From positions 6,944,001 to 7,008,000 of the forward strand of contig NZ_JACHJR010000001.1 in the NCBI RefSeq assembly GCF_014203705.1: a stretch of DNA of 64,000 nt, written 5' to 3'. Below the pieces are notes generated by a model, which saw only the letters and a list, made by a program, of their open reading frames with translations, made no database searches and had not been told where the DNA came from. The translations under genes and the position numbers were made by a program. Positions 49,126 through 57,332 of this stretch are shown one piece after another; position 1 is the first letter of the stretch, and each line of letters opens with the position of its first letter. The stretch is from Kitasatospora gansuensis (lineage in GTDB: Bacteria > Actinomycetota > Actinomycetes > Streptomycetales > Streptomycetaceae).

Positions 49126-50325
49126 GTGAGCGGCCTCAGAGTACTGGTCCACCTCAACAACCTGGCGCTGGGCGGCGCGCAGCTGAACGCGGTGGACATC
49201 GCCAGGACCCTGCGCGACCGGGGCCACCACCCGGTGCTGTTCGCCCAGGGGGTGGACGGGCCGGCCCCGCTGGTCGAACTCGCCGCCGGGCACGGCCTGG
49301 AGCTGGTGGTCGAGGGCGGCCCGGACACCCCGGCCCGGGCGGTCCGGCAGCGGCTGAACCGGGTGGCCGAGCAGCACGGCAGCCAGCTGCTGCACGCCTG
49401 GGAGGTCCGGGCCGCCCGGAACTCCTTCTTCGGCCCCGGCCGGCTCGGCCGGCTGCCGGTGATCACCACCTTCTACGGCATCCGGATGCTGCGCGGCCTG
49501 CCCCGGCACCAGCCGCTGGTGCTCGGGCTCGGCGCCCTGATGGGGGACGGCCGGGCCTTCGGGCACCGCGACGTCCGGCTGATCGAACCGCCGGTGAACA
49601 CCGTGACGGACGCCCCCGGGGTGGTGGACGGCGCCGCGTTCCGTCGCGAACACGGCATCGGTGAACGGGAGTTGCTGCTCGCCATCGTCACCCGGCTGGT
49701 GCCCGACCTGGAGAAGGACGCGGGCGCGCTGCTCACCATCGAGGCGGTCCGCCGGCTGGCCGACCCACGGGTGCGGCTGGCCGTGGTCGGCGCCGGGCCC
49801 AGCCTGGAGCGGCTGCGGGCCGCGGCGGCGGCCACCAACACCGCGCTGGGGCGCCAAGCCGTCCTGGTACCGGGCCAGTTGGCCGATCCCCGGCCCGCCT
49901 ACCAGGCCGCCGACGTGGTGCTCGGGATGGGCGGCTCGGCGCTGCGCGGCCTCGCCTTCGGCAAGCCGGTGGTGGTGCACGGCGCCGCCGGGTACACCGC
50001 GCTGCACGAGCCGGGCCCGCTGGTCGAGCCGCATGCGTCCCGCTGCATGTACGGCTTCGGCGACGGCTCCGGATCACCCGAGCGGCTGGCCGGGCAGCTC
50101 CGTCCGCTGCTCGACGACCCGGCCCGCCGGGCCGGGCTCGGCGACTGGGGCCGGGACTGGGTGGTCGGCAGGTTCTCGCTGGAGAGCGTCGCCACCGCCT
50201 TCGAGGAGCTCTACCGCGAGGTGGTCACCACCCCGCCGGGGCGGGCGAGTTGGCTCCGTGACCTGGAGCAGATGAGCCGGTTCGAGTACAGCAAGCCGAC
50301 CGCCGCCCGGCTGCTCGGACGGTAG
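49126..50325 (+). CDS. GT-B glycosyltransferase, divergent C-terminal motif
   Basis: The 399-residue protein begins RVLVHLNNLALGGAQLNAVD, a GT4-like N terminus, and has a nucleotide-site segment ELLLAIVTRLVPDLEKDAG. The usual EX7E motif is not found; at the corresponding position is GMGGSALRGLAFGKPVVVHG, without acidic residues. It may therefore be a GT-B member with altered chemistry or an inactive partner. It is the last gene of the ABC-exporter operon, ending just before a strong terminator. Confidence 0.75.
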   Translation: MSGLRVLVHLNNLALGGAQLNAVDIARTLRDRGHHPVLFAQGVDGPAPLVELAAGHGLELVVEGGPDTPARAVRQRLNRVAEQHGSQLLHAWEVRAARNSFFGPGRLGRLPVITTFYGIRMLRGLPRHQPLVLGLGALMGDGRAFGHRDVRLIEPPVNTVTDAPGVVDGAAFRREHGIGERELLLAIVTRLVPDLEKDAGALLTIEAVRRLADPRVRLAVVGAGPSLERLRAAAAATNTALGRQAVLVPGQLADPRPAYQAADVVLGMGGSALRGLAFGKPVVVHGAAGYTALHEPGPLVEPHASRCMYGFGDGSGSPERLAGQLRPLLDDPARRAGLGDWGRDWVVGRFSLESVATAFEELYREVVTTPPGRASWLRDLEQMSRFEYSKPTAARLLGR

Positions 50326-50357
50326 GTCTCCGGCAGGCGAGGCGCCTGCCGGAGACC
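50325..50357 (+). terminator. Terminator of ABC-exporter operon
   Basis: A 14-bp stem pairs ggtctccggcaggc with gcctgccggagacc around a short gaggc-containing loop. It starts at the last base of the glycosyltransferase stop codon. Confidence 0.8.
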
Positions 50358-50367
50358 CGACGGTCCG

Positions 50368-51117
50368 TCAGTCGGCGCGCCGGAGCAGCAGGGTGAGGAA
50401 ACCGAGGGTGCCCCGGTAGCCGCCGAGCCAGCCCAAGCGGTGCTCGGCGGCGATCGTGGCGGCCTCGGCGCTGTCCGGGTGCTCGGGGTGGTCCAGGGCC
50501 CACTCGGCGAGCGAGCCGGTCCAGGCCCACTCGTAGTCGTCCCACTCCTCCGACGTGCTGATGTGGCCGAGTACAGGCACCCAGCCGGCCTCGGTGACCA
50601 GCCGGATGGTGCCGGTCAGATCGGCGTGGTCGTCCGCGTTCGGGACGCCGAGCCCGGCCAGTGCGGCGGCGTCCGGCTCCTGCTGCCAGAAGCAGTCGCC
50701 GATCAGCACCAGTCCGCCCGGCGCCAGGTGCTCCCGGGCGGCGGCCAGGGTCGGCAGCAGCCCGCCGTAGGCGTGCGTCGCACCGACGGTGAGCACCACG
50801 TCGAACGGCTGGTGGGCCTTGAACTCCTTGGCGTCCTGGTGGTGCAGCCCGATCCGCCGGGCCACCCCGAGCGCCTCGGCGCGTTCCCGGCCGAGGGTCA
50901 GCGCGGCCTCGTCCAGATCGACGCCGACCGCCTCCAGTTCCGGGTGTGCGGCCAGTGCCCGGAGCAGCCAGGCGGCCTCCCCGCAGCCGAGGTCGAGCAC
51001 CCGCCCGGTCCGGCCCCGGAGGGCCCGGTCCAGCAGTCGCTGGACGTTCCGGTCGGACAACGGCGCGGCGATCGGGTGATCGGAGTGGGCGATCCTGCCC
51101 CTGAGTTGACGGTCCAT
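50368..51117 (-). CDS. SAM-dependent methyltransferase
   Basis: The 249-residue protein (ATG 51117) has a class I methyltransferase fold. Motif I is RVLDLGCGEAAWLL, the acidic residue ending beta2 is in VGVDLDEAALTLG, and motif IV is FDVVLTVGATHAYGG, followed by PGGLVLIGDCFWQQEP. The acceptor is unknown. The position after the GT2 gene and before the exporter terminator suggests O-methylation of a sugar or lipid, but this is an inference. The stop falls close to the terminator shared with the rightward operon. Confidence 0.8.
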   Translation of the reverse strand: MDRQLRGRIAHSDHPIAAPLSDRNVQRLLDRALRGRTGRVLDLGCGEAAWLLRALAAHPELEAVGVDLDEAALTLGRERAEALGVARRIGLHHQDAKEFKAHQPFDVVLTVGATHAYGGLLPTLAAAREHLAPGGLVLIGDCFWQQEPDAAALAGLGVPNADDHADLTGTIRLVTEAGWVPVLGHISTSEEWDDYEWAWTGSLAEWALDHPEHPDSAEAATIAAEHRLGWLGGYRGTLGFLTLLLRRAD

Positions 51118-51121
51118 CGGG

Positions 51122-52288
51122 TCAGTCTGACGCAGGACCGTCACCCGGTTCCAGTGTCTTTCCGTACGTCCGCCCCTTCCACGCCGCGCCGCGCCCGCGC
51201 CAGTGCTGGACGGCCGAGTCCACCGTCATCAGCAGGTACAGCAGCGCGGTGAACGGCAGCAGCAGCGCGGCCGCCACCGGCTGCCCGTAGTAGCGGAGCA
51301 TCGGCGTGAAGGTCCCGGCCATCAGCGCCCAGGCCGCCGCGCCCGCCCCCGCCACCCACCACGCCCCGGCGGCCGCCCCGGCCACGGCCGCCACCGGCGG
51401 CACCAGGTACACCAGCGTCAGCCCGAGCACCGTGCCGAGCAGCAGCAACGGCGAGTGCCGCAGCTGCGCGTACGCGCTGCGCGAGACCATCCGCCAGAGC
51501 TGCGCCAGCTCCGGGTAGGGCCGGACGCTGTCCACCTGCTCGGCCAGTCCGAGCCAGGTCCGGCCGCCGGTGCGCTTGACCGCCCTGGCCAGGTTCACGT
51601 CGTCGATCACCGCGCCCCGGATGGCGGCGATCCCGCCCGCCCGCTCCAGCGCCGTCCGGCGCACCAGCGAGCAGCCGCCCGCCGCCGCGGCGGTCCGGGA
51701 GCCGGGCTTGTTGCTCCACCGGAACGGGTACAGCTGGGCGAAGAAGTACACGAAGGCCGGCACGATCAGCCGCTCCCAGCCGGTCTCCACCCGCAGCCGG
51801 GCCATCTGCGAGACCAGGTCGAGCCGATGGCCCTCGGCCGCCGCGACCAGGGCGGCCAGCGAATCGGGGCGGTGCGCGATGTCGGCGTCGGTCAGCAGCA
51901 GGTACTCCGCCCCGCCCGCCTGCTCGACGCCGTGCCGCAGCGCCCAGAGCTTGCCCGTCCAGCCCGGCGGCAGCGGCGGGGGAGTGGTCACGGTCAGCGC
52001 CAGGCCGCCGTCGGCCCCGAGCCGCCGGGCCAACTCACCCGTCCCGTCCGAGCTGTGATCGTCCACCAGCACCACCCGGGCCCGCCCCGGATACCGCTGC
52101 GCCAGCAGACTGGGCAGACTCACCGGCAGCACCTCGGCCTCGTCCCTGGCCGGCACCAGCACCACCACCTCCGGCCACCGCCCGGTCGCCACTGGAGCGG
52201 GCAGCCGCTGGTCGGTCCGCCAGAAGAACCCCTGAGCCAGCGTCAGCCACACCCAGGCCGCCAGCGACAACCACACCAGTACGGTCAC
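51122..52288 (-). CDS. HpnB-like family 2 glycosyltransferase
   Basis: The protein starts with an N-terminal helix (VLVWLSLAAWVWLTLAQGFF); I use GTG 52288, although a GTG at 52321 would add 11 residues. The GT-A domain has VVVLVPARDEAEVLPVSL, VVLVDDHSSDGTGELARRL and the DXD motif LLLTDADIAHRPDSL, followed by GAVIDDVNLARAVKRTGG and three C-terminal helices. This layout is that of the hopene-associated HpnB group and membrane-anchored glucosyl/glucosaminyl transferases. No hopanoid gene is in the window, so the acceptor lipid is open. Gene symbol withheld. Confidence 0.75.
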   Translation of the reverse strand: MTVLVWLSLAAWVWLTLAQGFFWRTDQRLPAPVATGRWPEVVVLVPARDEAEVLPVSLPSLLAQRYPGRARVVLVDDHSSDGTGELARRLGADGGLALTVTTPPPLPPGWTGKLWALRHGVEQAGGAEYLLLTDADIAHRPDSLAALVAAAEGHRLDLVSQMARLRVETGWERLIVPAFVYFFAQLYPFRWSNKPGSRTAAAAGGCSLVRRTALERAGGIAAIRGAVIDDVNLARAVKRTGGRTWLGLAEQVDSVRPYPELAQLWRMVSRSAYAQLRHSPLLLLGTVLGLTLVYLVPPVAAVAGAAAGAWWVAGAGAAAWALMAGTFTPMLRYYGQPVAAALLLPFTALLYLLMTVDSAVQHWRGRGAAWKGRTYGKTLEPGDGPASD

Positions 52289-52353
52289 CTTCGGCAGTCT
52301 GCCACCGCGAGGGCCGCTCACGCCGTAGGCAGGCGCTCAGCCATGGCGCAGCC

Positions 52354-52512
52354 AGGGGCTCGGGGCTGCGATTCTGCAGGGCGCCCGGTTGCACTATCCA
52401 GGGGCTCGGGGAACTGCGAGGAGATCTGGCGCCGGGGTCACATGCGAAAGTGCCTGACCACCCACGCAGCGATCACCTTGCAAGAGGCCGGCGTCGCAGT
52501 TCCCCGAGCCCC
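52354..52512. repeat. Dispersed palindromic repeat, long inverted arms
   Basis: A perfect 19-base inverted repeat, ggggctcggggaactgcga (52401-52419) with its complement at 52494-52512, encloses 74 bases. A partial third copy (aggggctcggggctgcg) is at 52354-52370, and a related one at 60017-60034. This matches a repeat of streptomycete genomes in which the arms read ggggcgcggggaactgcg. It would fold into a long hairpin and might act as a terminator, an insulator or an RNA. It fills most of the 286 bases between the GT2 and racemase genes. Confidence 0.7.
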
Positions 52513-52574
52513 AGGCCGTAGATCCCCGGCCGGTGCCGACAGCTCGCCGCCGGTCTCAAGTAGAGTCGTGAACC

Positions 52575-53360
52575 GTGAAGATCGCACTGGTGGACTCCGG
52601 AATCGGCCTGCTCGCAGCCGCCGCGGCCCTGCGCCGTCGCCGCCCCGACCTGGACCTGGTGCTCTCCTCCGACCCCGACGGCGTGCCGTGGGGCCCGCGT
52701 ACGCCCGAGGACATCGCCGCGCACGCGCTGGCCTGCGCCCGGGCGGCGGCCGAGCTCGCGCCGGACGCGCTGGTGATCGCCTGCAACACCGCCTCGGTGC
52801 ACGCGCTGGACGTGATCCGGGCCGAGCTGGAGCCCGGCCTGCCGGTGATCGGCACCGTCCCGGCGATCAAGCCCGCCTCGGCGGCCGGTGCCCGGGTGGC
52901 GATCTGGGCCACCCCGGCGACCACCGGCAGTCCCTACCAGCGCCAGCTGATCCGGGAGTTCGGCGGTAGCGCGACGAGCGTGACCGAGGTGGCCTGCCCC
53001 GGCCTGGCCGACGCGGTGGAGCGGGCCGACCAGCAGGCGATCGCCGCCGCCGTGGCCGACGCCGCCGCCCGGACGCCCGCGCACACGGACGCGATCGTGC
53101 TCGGCTGCACCCACTACGAGCTGCTGGAGGACCAGATCCGGGCCGCCGTGGCCGCCCCGGGCGGTCCGCTGCCGGTCTGCCACGGCTCGGCCGACGCGGT
53201 CGCCGCCCAGGCGCTGCGCCGGATCGGCACCGGCCGGCCCGAAGGCACCGGCACCCTCACCGTGCTGCACAGTGGCCGGGTCGGCAGCCTGTCGCCCGCC
53301 GTCCTGCACTACCCCGAGGGCCGGCTGCTGGCCGAGCCCGCCGCGGCGTTCTACCAGTGA
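52575..53360 (+). CDS. Aspartate/glutamate racemase-family protein
   Basis: The 261-residue protein has the two catalytic-Cys motifs of the MurI group: VIACNTASVHAL (first Cys about 76) and VLGCTHYELLED (second Cys about 179). It also has VDSGIGLLAAAAALRRRRPD and PVIGTVPAIKPA. It lacks the GS-rich first-loop residues of typical MurI (DSGVGGL), so it could be a MurI paralogue, a glutamate racemase or another enzyme of this superfamily. ATG 52575 fits the N terminus. The gene overlaps the convergent pentapeptide gene by ten bases. Confidence 0.75.
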   Translation: MKIALVDSGIGLLAAAAALRRRRPDLDLVLSSDPDGVPWGPRTPEDIAAHALACARAAAELAPDALVIACNTASVHALDVIRAELEPGLPVIGTVPAIKPASAAGARVAIWATPATTGSPYQRQLIREFGGSATSVTEVACPGLADAVERADQQAIAAAVADAAARTPAHTDAIVLGCTHYELLEDQIRAAVAAPGGPLPVCHGSADAVAAQALRRIGTGRPEGTGTLTVLHSGRVGSLSPAVLHYPEGRLLAEPAAAFYQ

Positions 53361-54217
53361 CCGGGGTGCCGCAGCGCTGACGGCAGCCGGGTGCTCGCGT
53401 CGCCGCGGGCCGCGTTGAGCTGAGCCTGGGTCAGGAAGAGCGCCCCCGTCAGGTCGGCCCCGGTCAGGTCGGCGTCCCGGAAGTCCACCCCGATCAGGTC
53501 GGCCTCGCGCAGGTCGGCCCGCTTCAGGTCGGCCGCGATCAGGTACGCCCCGCGCAGGTTGGCGCCGCGCAGGTTCGCCCCGGCCAGCTTGGCGCCCATC
53601 AGGTCGGCGCCCCGGTGGTTGCGCTTCTTGCCCGGAACCCCGGCCCGGACCAGCTCGCTGACCCGCAGCAGCAGCTCGCCGACCTCTTGACGGATCGTCG
53701 GCACGTCCGCCGCGACCAGCTCCGCCGCACTGCCCCGGGTCAGCGTCTCGATCCGCTCCAGGGCCGTCCGCAGCTGTCCGTGCACCGACTTCGCGGGCCG
53801 CAGGGCGAGCCCCTCGGTCAGGTAGTACAGCAGCTCGTGCAGCTGCCGCATCACGGGGAACACCTCGTACATCGCCCCAGCGGTCTCCGGTGCCTCCCGC
53901 CAGCTGCGCCCCTCGAAGGTGACCTGGGACACCTTCTGCCCGGCGCCGAAGCAGTCGAAGACGGTACAGCCGGTGAAGCCGGAGGTGCGCAGCTCGGTGT
54001 GGATGCCGCAGCGGAAGTCGGTCCGCAGGTTCTTGCACGGCGTGCCCGCCGCCTTGGTGACCGCGAAGTCGGCCGAGCGCGCGAACGGCAGGGCCACGCA
54101 GCACAGCCCGAAGCAGTTCGCGCAGTCGGACAGCAGCTCAAGGTTCTCGGACACCACTCGGGCACTCCCAGCGCAGGACGGACACCGTGCTTCCCCCGGC
54201 GCCCTGGACCGGTCCAT
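53351..54217 (-). CDS. Pentapeptide-repeat protein with a ten-cysteine N terminus
   Basis: The 288-residue protein has ten Cys in its first 89 residues (12, 15, 32, 35, 39, 40, 61, 70, 84, 89), including CPSC and CANC pairs, which look like Fe-S or zinc ligands. A helical middle with LLLRVSELVRAG and related segments follows. The C-terminal third is a pentapeptide repeat array (GADLMGAKLAGANLRGANLR and ADLREADLIGVDFRDADLTG, patterns A(D/N)LXX), a right-handed quadrilateral helix. Such arrays often mimic DNA or bind gyrase. The combination of a Cys cluster and repeats is unusual. The gene overlaps the racemase stop by ten bases. Confidence 0.8.
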   Translation of the reverse strand: MDRSRAPGEARCPSCAGSARVVSENLELLSDCANCFGLCCVALPFARSADFAVTKAAGTPCKNLRTDFRCGIHTELRTSGFTGCTVFDCFGAGQKVSQVTFEGRSWREAPETAGAMYEVFPVMRQLHELLYYLTEGLALRPAKSVHGQLRTALERIETLTRGSAAELVAADVPTIRQEVGELLLRVSELVRAGVPGKKRNHRGADLMGAKLAGANLRGANLRGAYLIAADLKRADLREADLIGVDFRDADLTGADLTGALFLTQAQLNAARGDASTRLPSALRHPGHW

Positions 54218-54372
54218 TGTCCCCGATCGTCCGGCCGCTCCGCCCCGAGGCCCGGCCGTTCGGATGCGGTCGGACGGCTGCTGGCCAGCGGGGACGGGTT
54301 ACGTGTATACCAAGAGATCGATGACCGGTCGCAGGACGGTCGCAGCCCCTGACCGAAAGGCCCACGGAGCCG

Positions 54373-55404
54373 ATGTCCCCCCGACTCTCCGTCGTCGTCC
54401 CGATCTACAACGTCGAGCGCTACCTCCAGGAGTGCCTCGACTCGATAGCCGCCCAGACCTTCGAGGACTTCGAGTGCGTGCTGGTCGACGACGGCTCGAC
54501 CGACGGCAGCGCGGCGATCGCCGAGGCGTACGTCGCCAAGGACTCGCGTTTCCGTCTGGTCCGGCAGGAGAACAAGGGCCTCGGCGCAGCCCGCAACACC
54601 GGTTGGCGGCACCTCGCCCCGGGCACCGAGTACCTGACCTTCGTGGACAGTGACGACACCCTGCCGACCGGCGCGTACCAGCTGATGATCAGCACCCTGG
54701 ACGAGACCGGCTCGGACTTCGCCGCGGGCAACGCGCTGCGCCTGCGGGTGGCCGGCCTGTTCCCCTCGCACGGTCACCGCAAGCCGTTCGCCGAGACCCG
54801 GCTGCGGACCCACGTGCGCGAGGTGCCCAGCCTGGTCACCGACCGGACGGCCTGGAACAAGGTCTACCGCCGCTCGTTCTTCGACGCCGCCGGGGTGCTG
54901 TACCCCGAGGGCATCCTGTACGAGGACGCCCCGGTCAGCGTCCCGCTGCACTTCCTGGCGAAGAGCGTGGACGTGCTCTCCGAGCCGATCTACCACTGGC
55001 GGGTCCGGGAGAGCGGCGACCTGTCGATCACCCAGGTGAAGACCGACCCCCGGGGCGTGATCGACCGGGTCCGCTCGATCGAGCTGGTCCGGGAGTGGCT
55101 GCTGGCCCGGGACGAGCCCGAGTACGCCGAGTACCTGCGGTCGTACGACCACAACACGCTGGTCGAGGAACTGCCGATGTTCTTCTGGTCCGTGCCGGAC
55201 GGCGACCGGGCCTACCGGGCGGCCTACCAGGAGCACGTCAGCCGTCTGCTGCGGGCGATCGGTGTCGACCGGATCGACGCGCTGAACGCCCAGCTGCGGC
55301 TCAAGTACCGCCTGACGCTGGCCAATCGGATGGAGCGGTTCGTCGCCGTCCAGCGCCTGCACCGCAAGGTCCGCAACCTCCGCTCCCGGCGCGCGGCGGC
55401 CTGA
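54373..55404 (+). CDS. Family 2 glycosyltransferase (GT-A)
   Basis: The 343-residue protein starts MSPRLSVVVPIYNVERYLQ. The GT-A hallmark motifs are VLVDDGSTDGSAAIAEAY, NKGLGAARNTGWRHL and the DXD-type TFVDSDDTLPTGAY. The C-terminal part (VTDRTAWNKVYRRSFFDAAG) fits the CDP-glycerol/teichoic-type GT2 branch seen in polysaccharide clusters. It is transcribed rightward between the pentapeptide gene and a deacetylase on the other strand. A terminator follows eight bases after the stop. Confidence 0.88.
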   Translation: MSPRLSVVVPIYNVERYLQECLDSIAAQTFEDFECVLVDDGSTDGSAAIAEAYVAKDSRFRLVRQENKGLGAARNTGWRHLAPGTEYLTFVDSDDTLPTGAYQLMISTLDETGSDFAAGNALRLRVAGLFPSHGHRKPFAETRLRTHVREVPSLVTDRTAWNKVYRRSFFDAAGVLYPEGILYEDAPVSVPLHFLAKSVDVLSEPIYHWRVRESGDLSITQVKTDPRGVIDRVRSIELVREWLLARDEPEYAEYLRSYDHNTLVEELPMFFWSVPDGDRAYRAAYQEHVSRLLRAIGVDRIDALNAQLRLKYRLTLANRMERFVAVQRLHRKVRNLRSRRAAA

Positions 55405-55411
55405 GCAGGCC

Positions 55412-55442
55412 GGCTCGGCTCCCGGTCGCCGGGAGCCGAGCC
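55412..55442. terminator. Terminator between GT2 and deacetylase
   Basis: The 14-bp stem pairs ggctcggctcccgg with ccgggagccgagcc around the triloop tcg. It is convergent for 55404 (+) and 55447 (-), so probably bidirectional. Confidence 0.8.
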
Positions 55443-55446
55443 ACCG

Positions 55447-56460
55447 TCACTCCGCGACGGTCGGGCCCTTGCGCCAGCGCTGCACGGCGGGCTCGAGGCC
55501 GGACAGGATGGTGTCGAAGCGCCGGGAGCTGGTGGTGCTGTCGACCTGGAGCCGGCTGATCCGGAGCGGGTGGACGGGCAGCCGGGGGCCGAGCCGGTGG
55601 TCGGACAGGAAGCCGAGCCGGTAGCCGAGCTGGCGGAGCAGCGTGTCGGCGCGCGGGTCGTAGCCGCCGTTCGGATAGGCGAACGCGGTCGGCGGCTCGC
55701 CGAGCCACCGGGTGAGCGCCTGGTGCGCCCCGGTGATCTCGGCGTGCACGGTCGAGTCGTCGCAGCGGGCCAGGCACGGGTGGCCGAGCGTGTGGTTGCC
55801 GATCGCGACGTTGCCGTCCTGCAGGGCCCGCAGGTCCTCGGGGGAGAGCTGGTCCTGACCGGGCGGCCGGCGGCGGGCGCTCACCCGCAGCTCGTGCAGG
55901 CTGCGGCGGCGGTCCGGATCCGGCAGCGCCTTCAGCCGGGCGAGCAGCTGCTCCGGCCGGACGTGGCTGCGCAGCGAACGGGCCTGCCCGCCGTGCCGGG
56001 CCAGGAAGGCCGCCTCGTGCCACCAGAACGGCCGGTCGGTGCCGATGAGTTCGGAGATCACGAAGGCGGCGGCCGGGATCCCACGGGCCGTCAGCTCGGG
56101 CAGCGCGTGGGTGAGCACCGAGCGGTCGGCGTCGTCGAAGGTGATCAGCACCGAGCGCGGCGGCAGCGGCTTCCCCTCGGCGATCGCCTGCTCGACGTCG
56201 CACACCGAGACCGGAGTGGCCAGCCGGCGCAGCCGGTCGAGCTGGGCGCCGAACGACCGGGGGTCGGTCACCCCGTGGTACGCGAGCACCGCGAGCCGCT
56301 GGGCGGCCCGGGCGCGGAACAGCGGCTGGGCGGGCGAGAACCGCAGCCAGCCGCCCCGGTCGGCCTCGGCCTGGTCGGTGGCGGTGGTGGCAGCGGTGCT
56401 GGTGGTCGGTGGTGGGCTGCTGACGGTACTGCTGAGCGTGGTGGCTTCGGACTGCGGCAC
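55447..56460 (-). CDS. Polysaccharide deacetylase (NodB/CE4-type)
   Basis: GTG 56460 has a GAGGGGGG site and starts PQSEATTLSSTV, a Thr/Ser-rich stretch rather than a Sec signal. The 337-residue protein has NodB-type motifs: LITFDDADRSVLTHALPEL (TFDD is motif 1), AIGNHTLGHPCLARCD (HXXXH metal-ligand motif 2) and FAYPNGGYDPRADTLL (motif 3). CE4 enzymes de-N-acetylate amino-sugar glycans with a divalent metal. Together with the second deacetylase at 57333, it may modify the polymer made by this locus. A 12-bp palindrome lies 30 bases upstream. Confidence 0.88.
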   Translation of the reverse strand: MPQSEATTLSSTVSSPPPTTSTAATTATDQAEADRGGWLRFSPAQPLFRARAAQRLAVLAYHGVTDPRSFGAQLDRLRRLATPVSVCDVEQAIAEGKPLPPRSVLITFDDADRSVLTHALPELTARGIPAAAFVISELIGTDRPFWWHEAAFLARHGGQARSLRSHVRPEQLLARLKALPDPDRRRSLHELRVSARRRPPGQDQLSPEDLRALQDGNVAIGNHTLGHPCLARCDDSTVHAEITGAHQALTRWLGEPPTAFAYPNGGYDPRADTLLRQLGYRLGFLSDHRLGPRLPVHPLRISRLQVDSTTSSRRFDTILSGLEPAVQRWRKGPTVAE

Positions 56461-56855
56461 TGGGCCCCCCTCGGTCGCCGGTGCGGCGTGGTGGTACCAC
56501 CGGAGGGCGGTGAACGGCCTCCGGCCCCGGGGCGCGGCGGCGCCGCCCTCGGCTCGGCCGATCACGGTGGGGACTCCCAACCCGCTCCGTGGACGGCCTG
56601 GTTCGCTGCTCAACTGGTGCTGATTCTCCTGGACCGGACTGACGACGGGCGGTGTGTGGCCACCGTCCGACCGGCAGCCAGGCTCGATCTGGATCGCTCA
56701 ATGTAGTGGAGACCACCCAAGGGCACCGATGGTTGTACGGCGTTTCGGCGAGTTTTCGCGGGCGTGCGCGGAGCGCCCGGAGGAGCGCGGTAGGGTGCGC
56801 CGGTCGCCCGGCCGGGCAGCTGCCGCCCAGGGGCGCCGGGTATACCGTGGGTGGC
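56461..56855. other. Divergent 395-base region with a 12-bp palindrome
   Basis: It separates the leftward deacetylase from the rightward membrane protein gene. It holds a perfect palindrome ggtggtaccacc (56490-56501), a ggccccggggcgcggcggcg-rich stretch (near 56535) and an AT-richer part (near 56700-56750) that could be the rightward promoter. No conserved gene was recognised in either frame. Confidence 0.45.
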
Positions 56856-57116
56856 ATGGGAGAGACGCAACGTGATCATGGCGTGACGCGCGCCGCCCGG
56901 CTCTGGAGCGGAGCGGCCCTGCACCGGCACCAGCTGCTGCTGGCGGTGGTCGGCGCGGCCTGTATCGCGATGGGCATCCTGACCGCGGTCCTGGTCCCGG
57001 AGAGCGAGGGCCCGGCCTGGGCGATGGCCGTGGCCGGCTGCCTGGCCGCGGGCGTGCTGCTGCTCGGCCGGATCGTCTTCGCCCTGCTTCGCCCGAACGG
57101 CCGTACCGCCCTCTAG
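56856..57116 (+). CDS. Small two-helix membrane protein
   Basis: The 86-residue protein starts at ATG 56856, with a tatacc -10-like hexamer about nine bases before it. Residues about 26-46 and 53-78 are membrane helices (LLLAVVGAACIAMGILTAVL and MAVAGCLAAGVLLLGRIVF), with basic ends. No family is recognised. Its position before the deacetylase 57333 suggests a role in the same cell-envelope locus, but a gap of 216 bases with no evident coupling weakens that. Confidence 0.5.
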   Translation: MGETQRDHGVTRAARLWSGAALHRHQLLLAVVGAACIAMGILTAVLVPESEGPAWAMAVAGCLAAGVLLLGRIVFALLRPNGRTAL

Positions 57117-57332
57117 GTCCCCCTCTCACCACGATCGACCCGGTCAGAAGCGGTCCGTCATGGTGACCGGCTGATCGGACCGGCCGATTTTCGGCCTATC
57201 TGCGCGCTTCTTTCACAACTTCCGGGCATCAGCCCCACACATCCCCCTAGTGTGGGTCCCGCTCGGCAGCCGACTGCCGCCGTGCGCACGGCCACTTGCA
57301 CTGCCGGGGAGGGCAGCGCAGAGGGGGGAACG

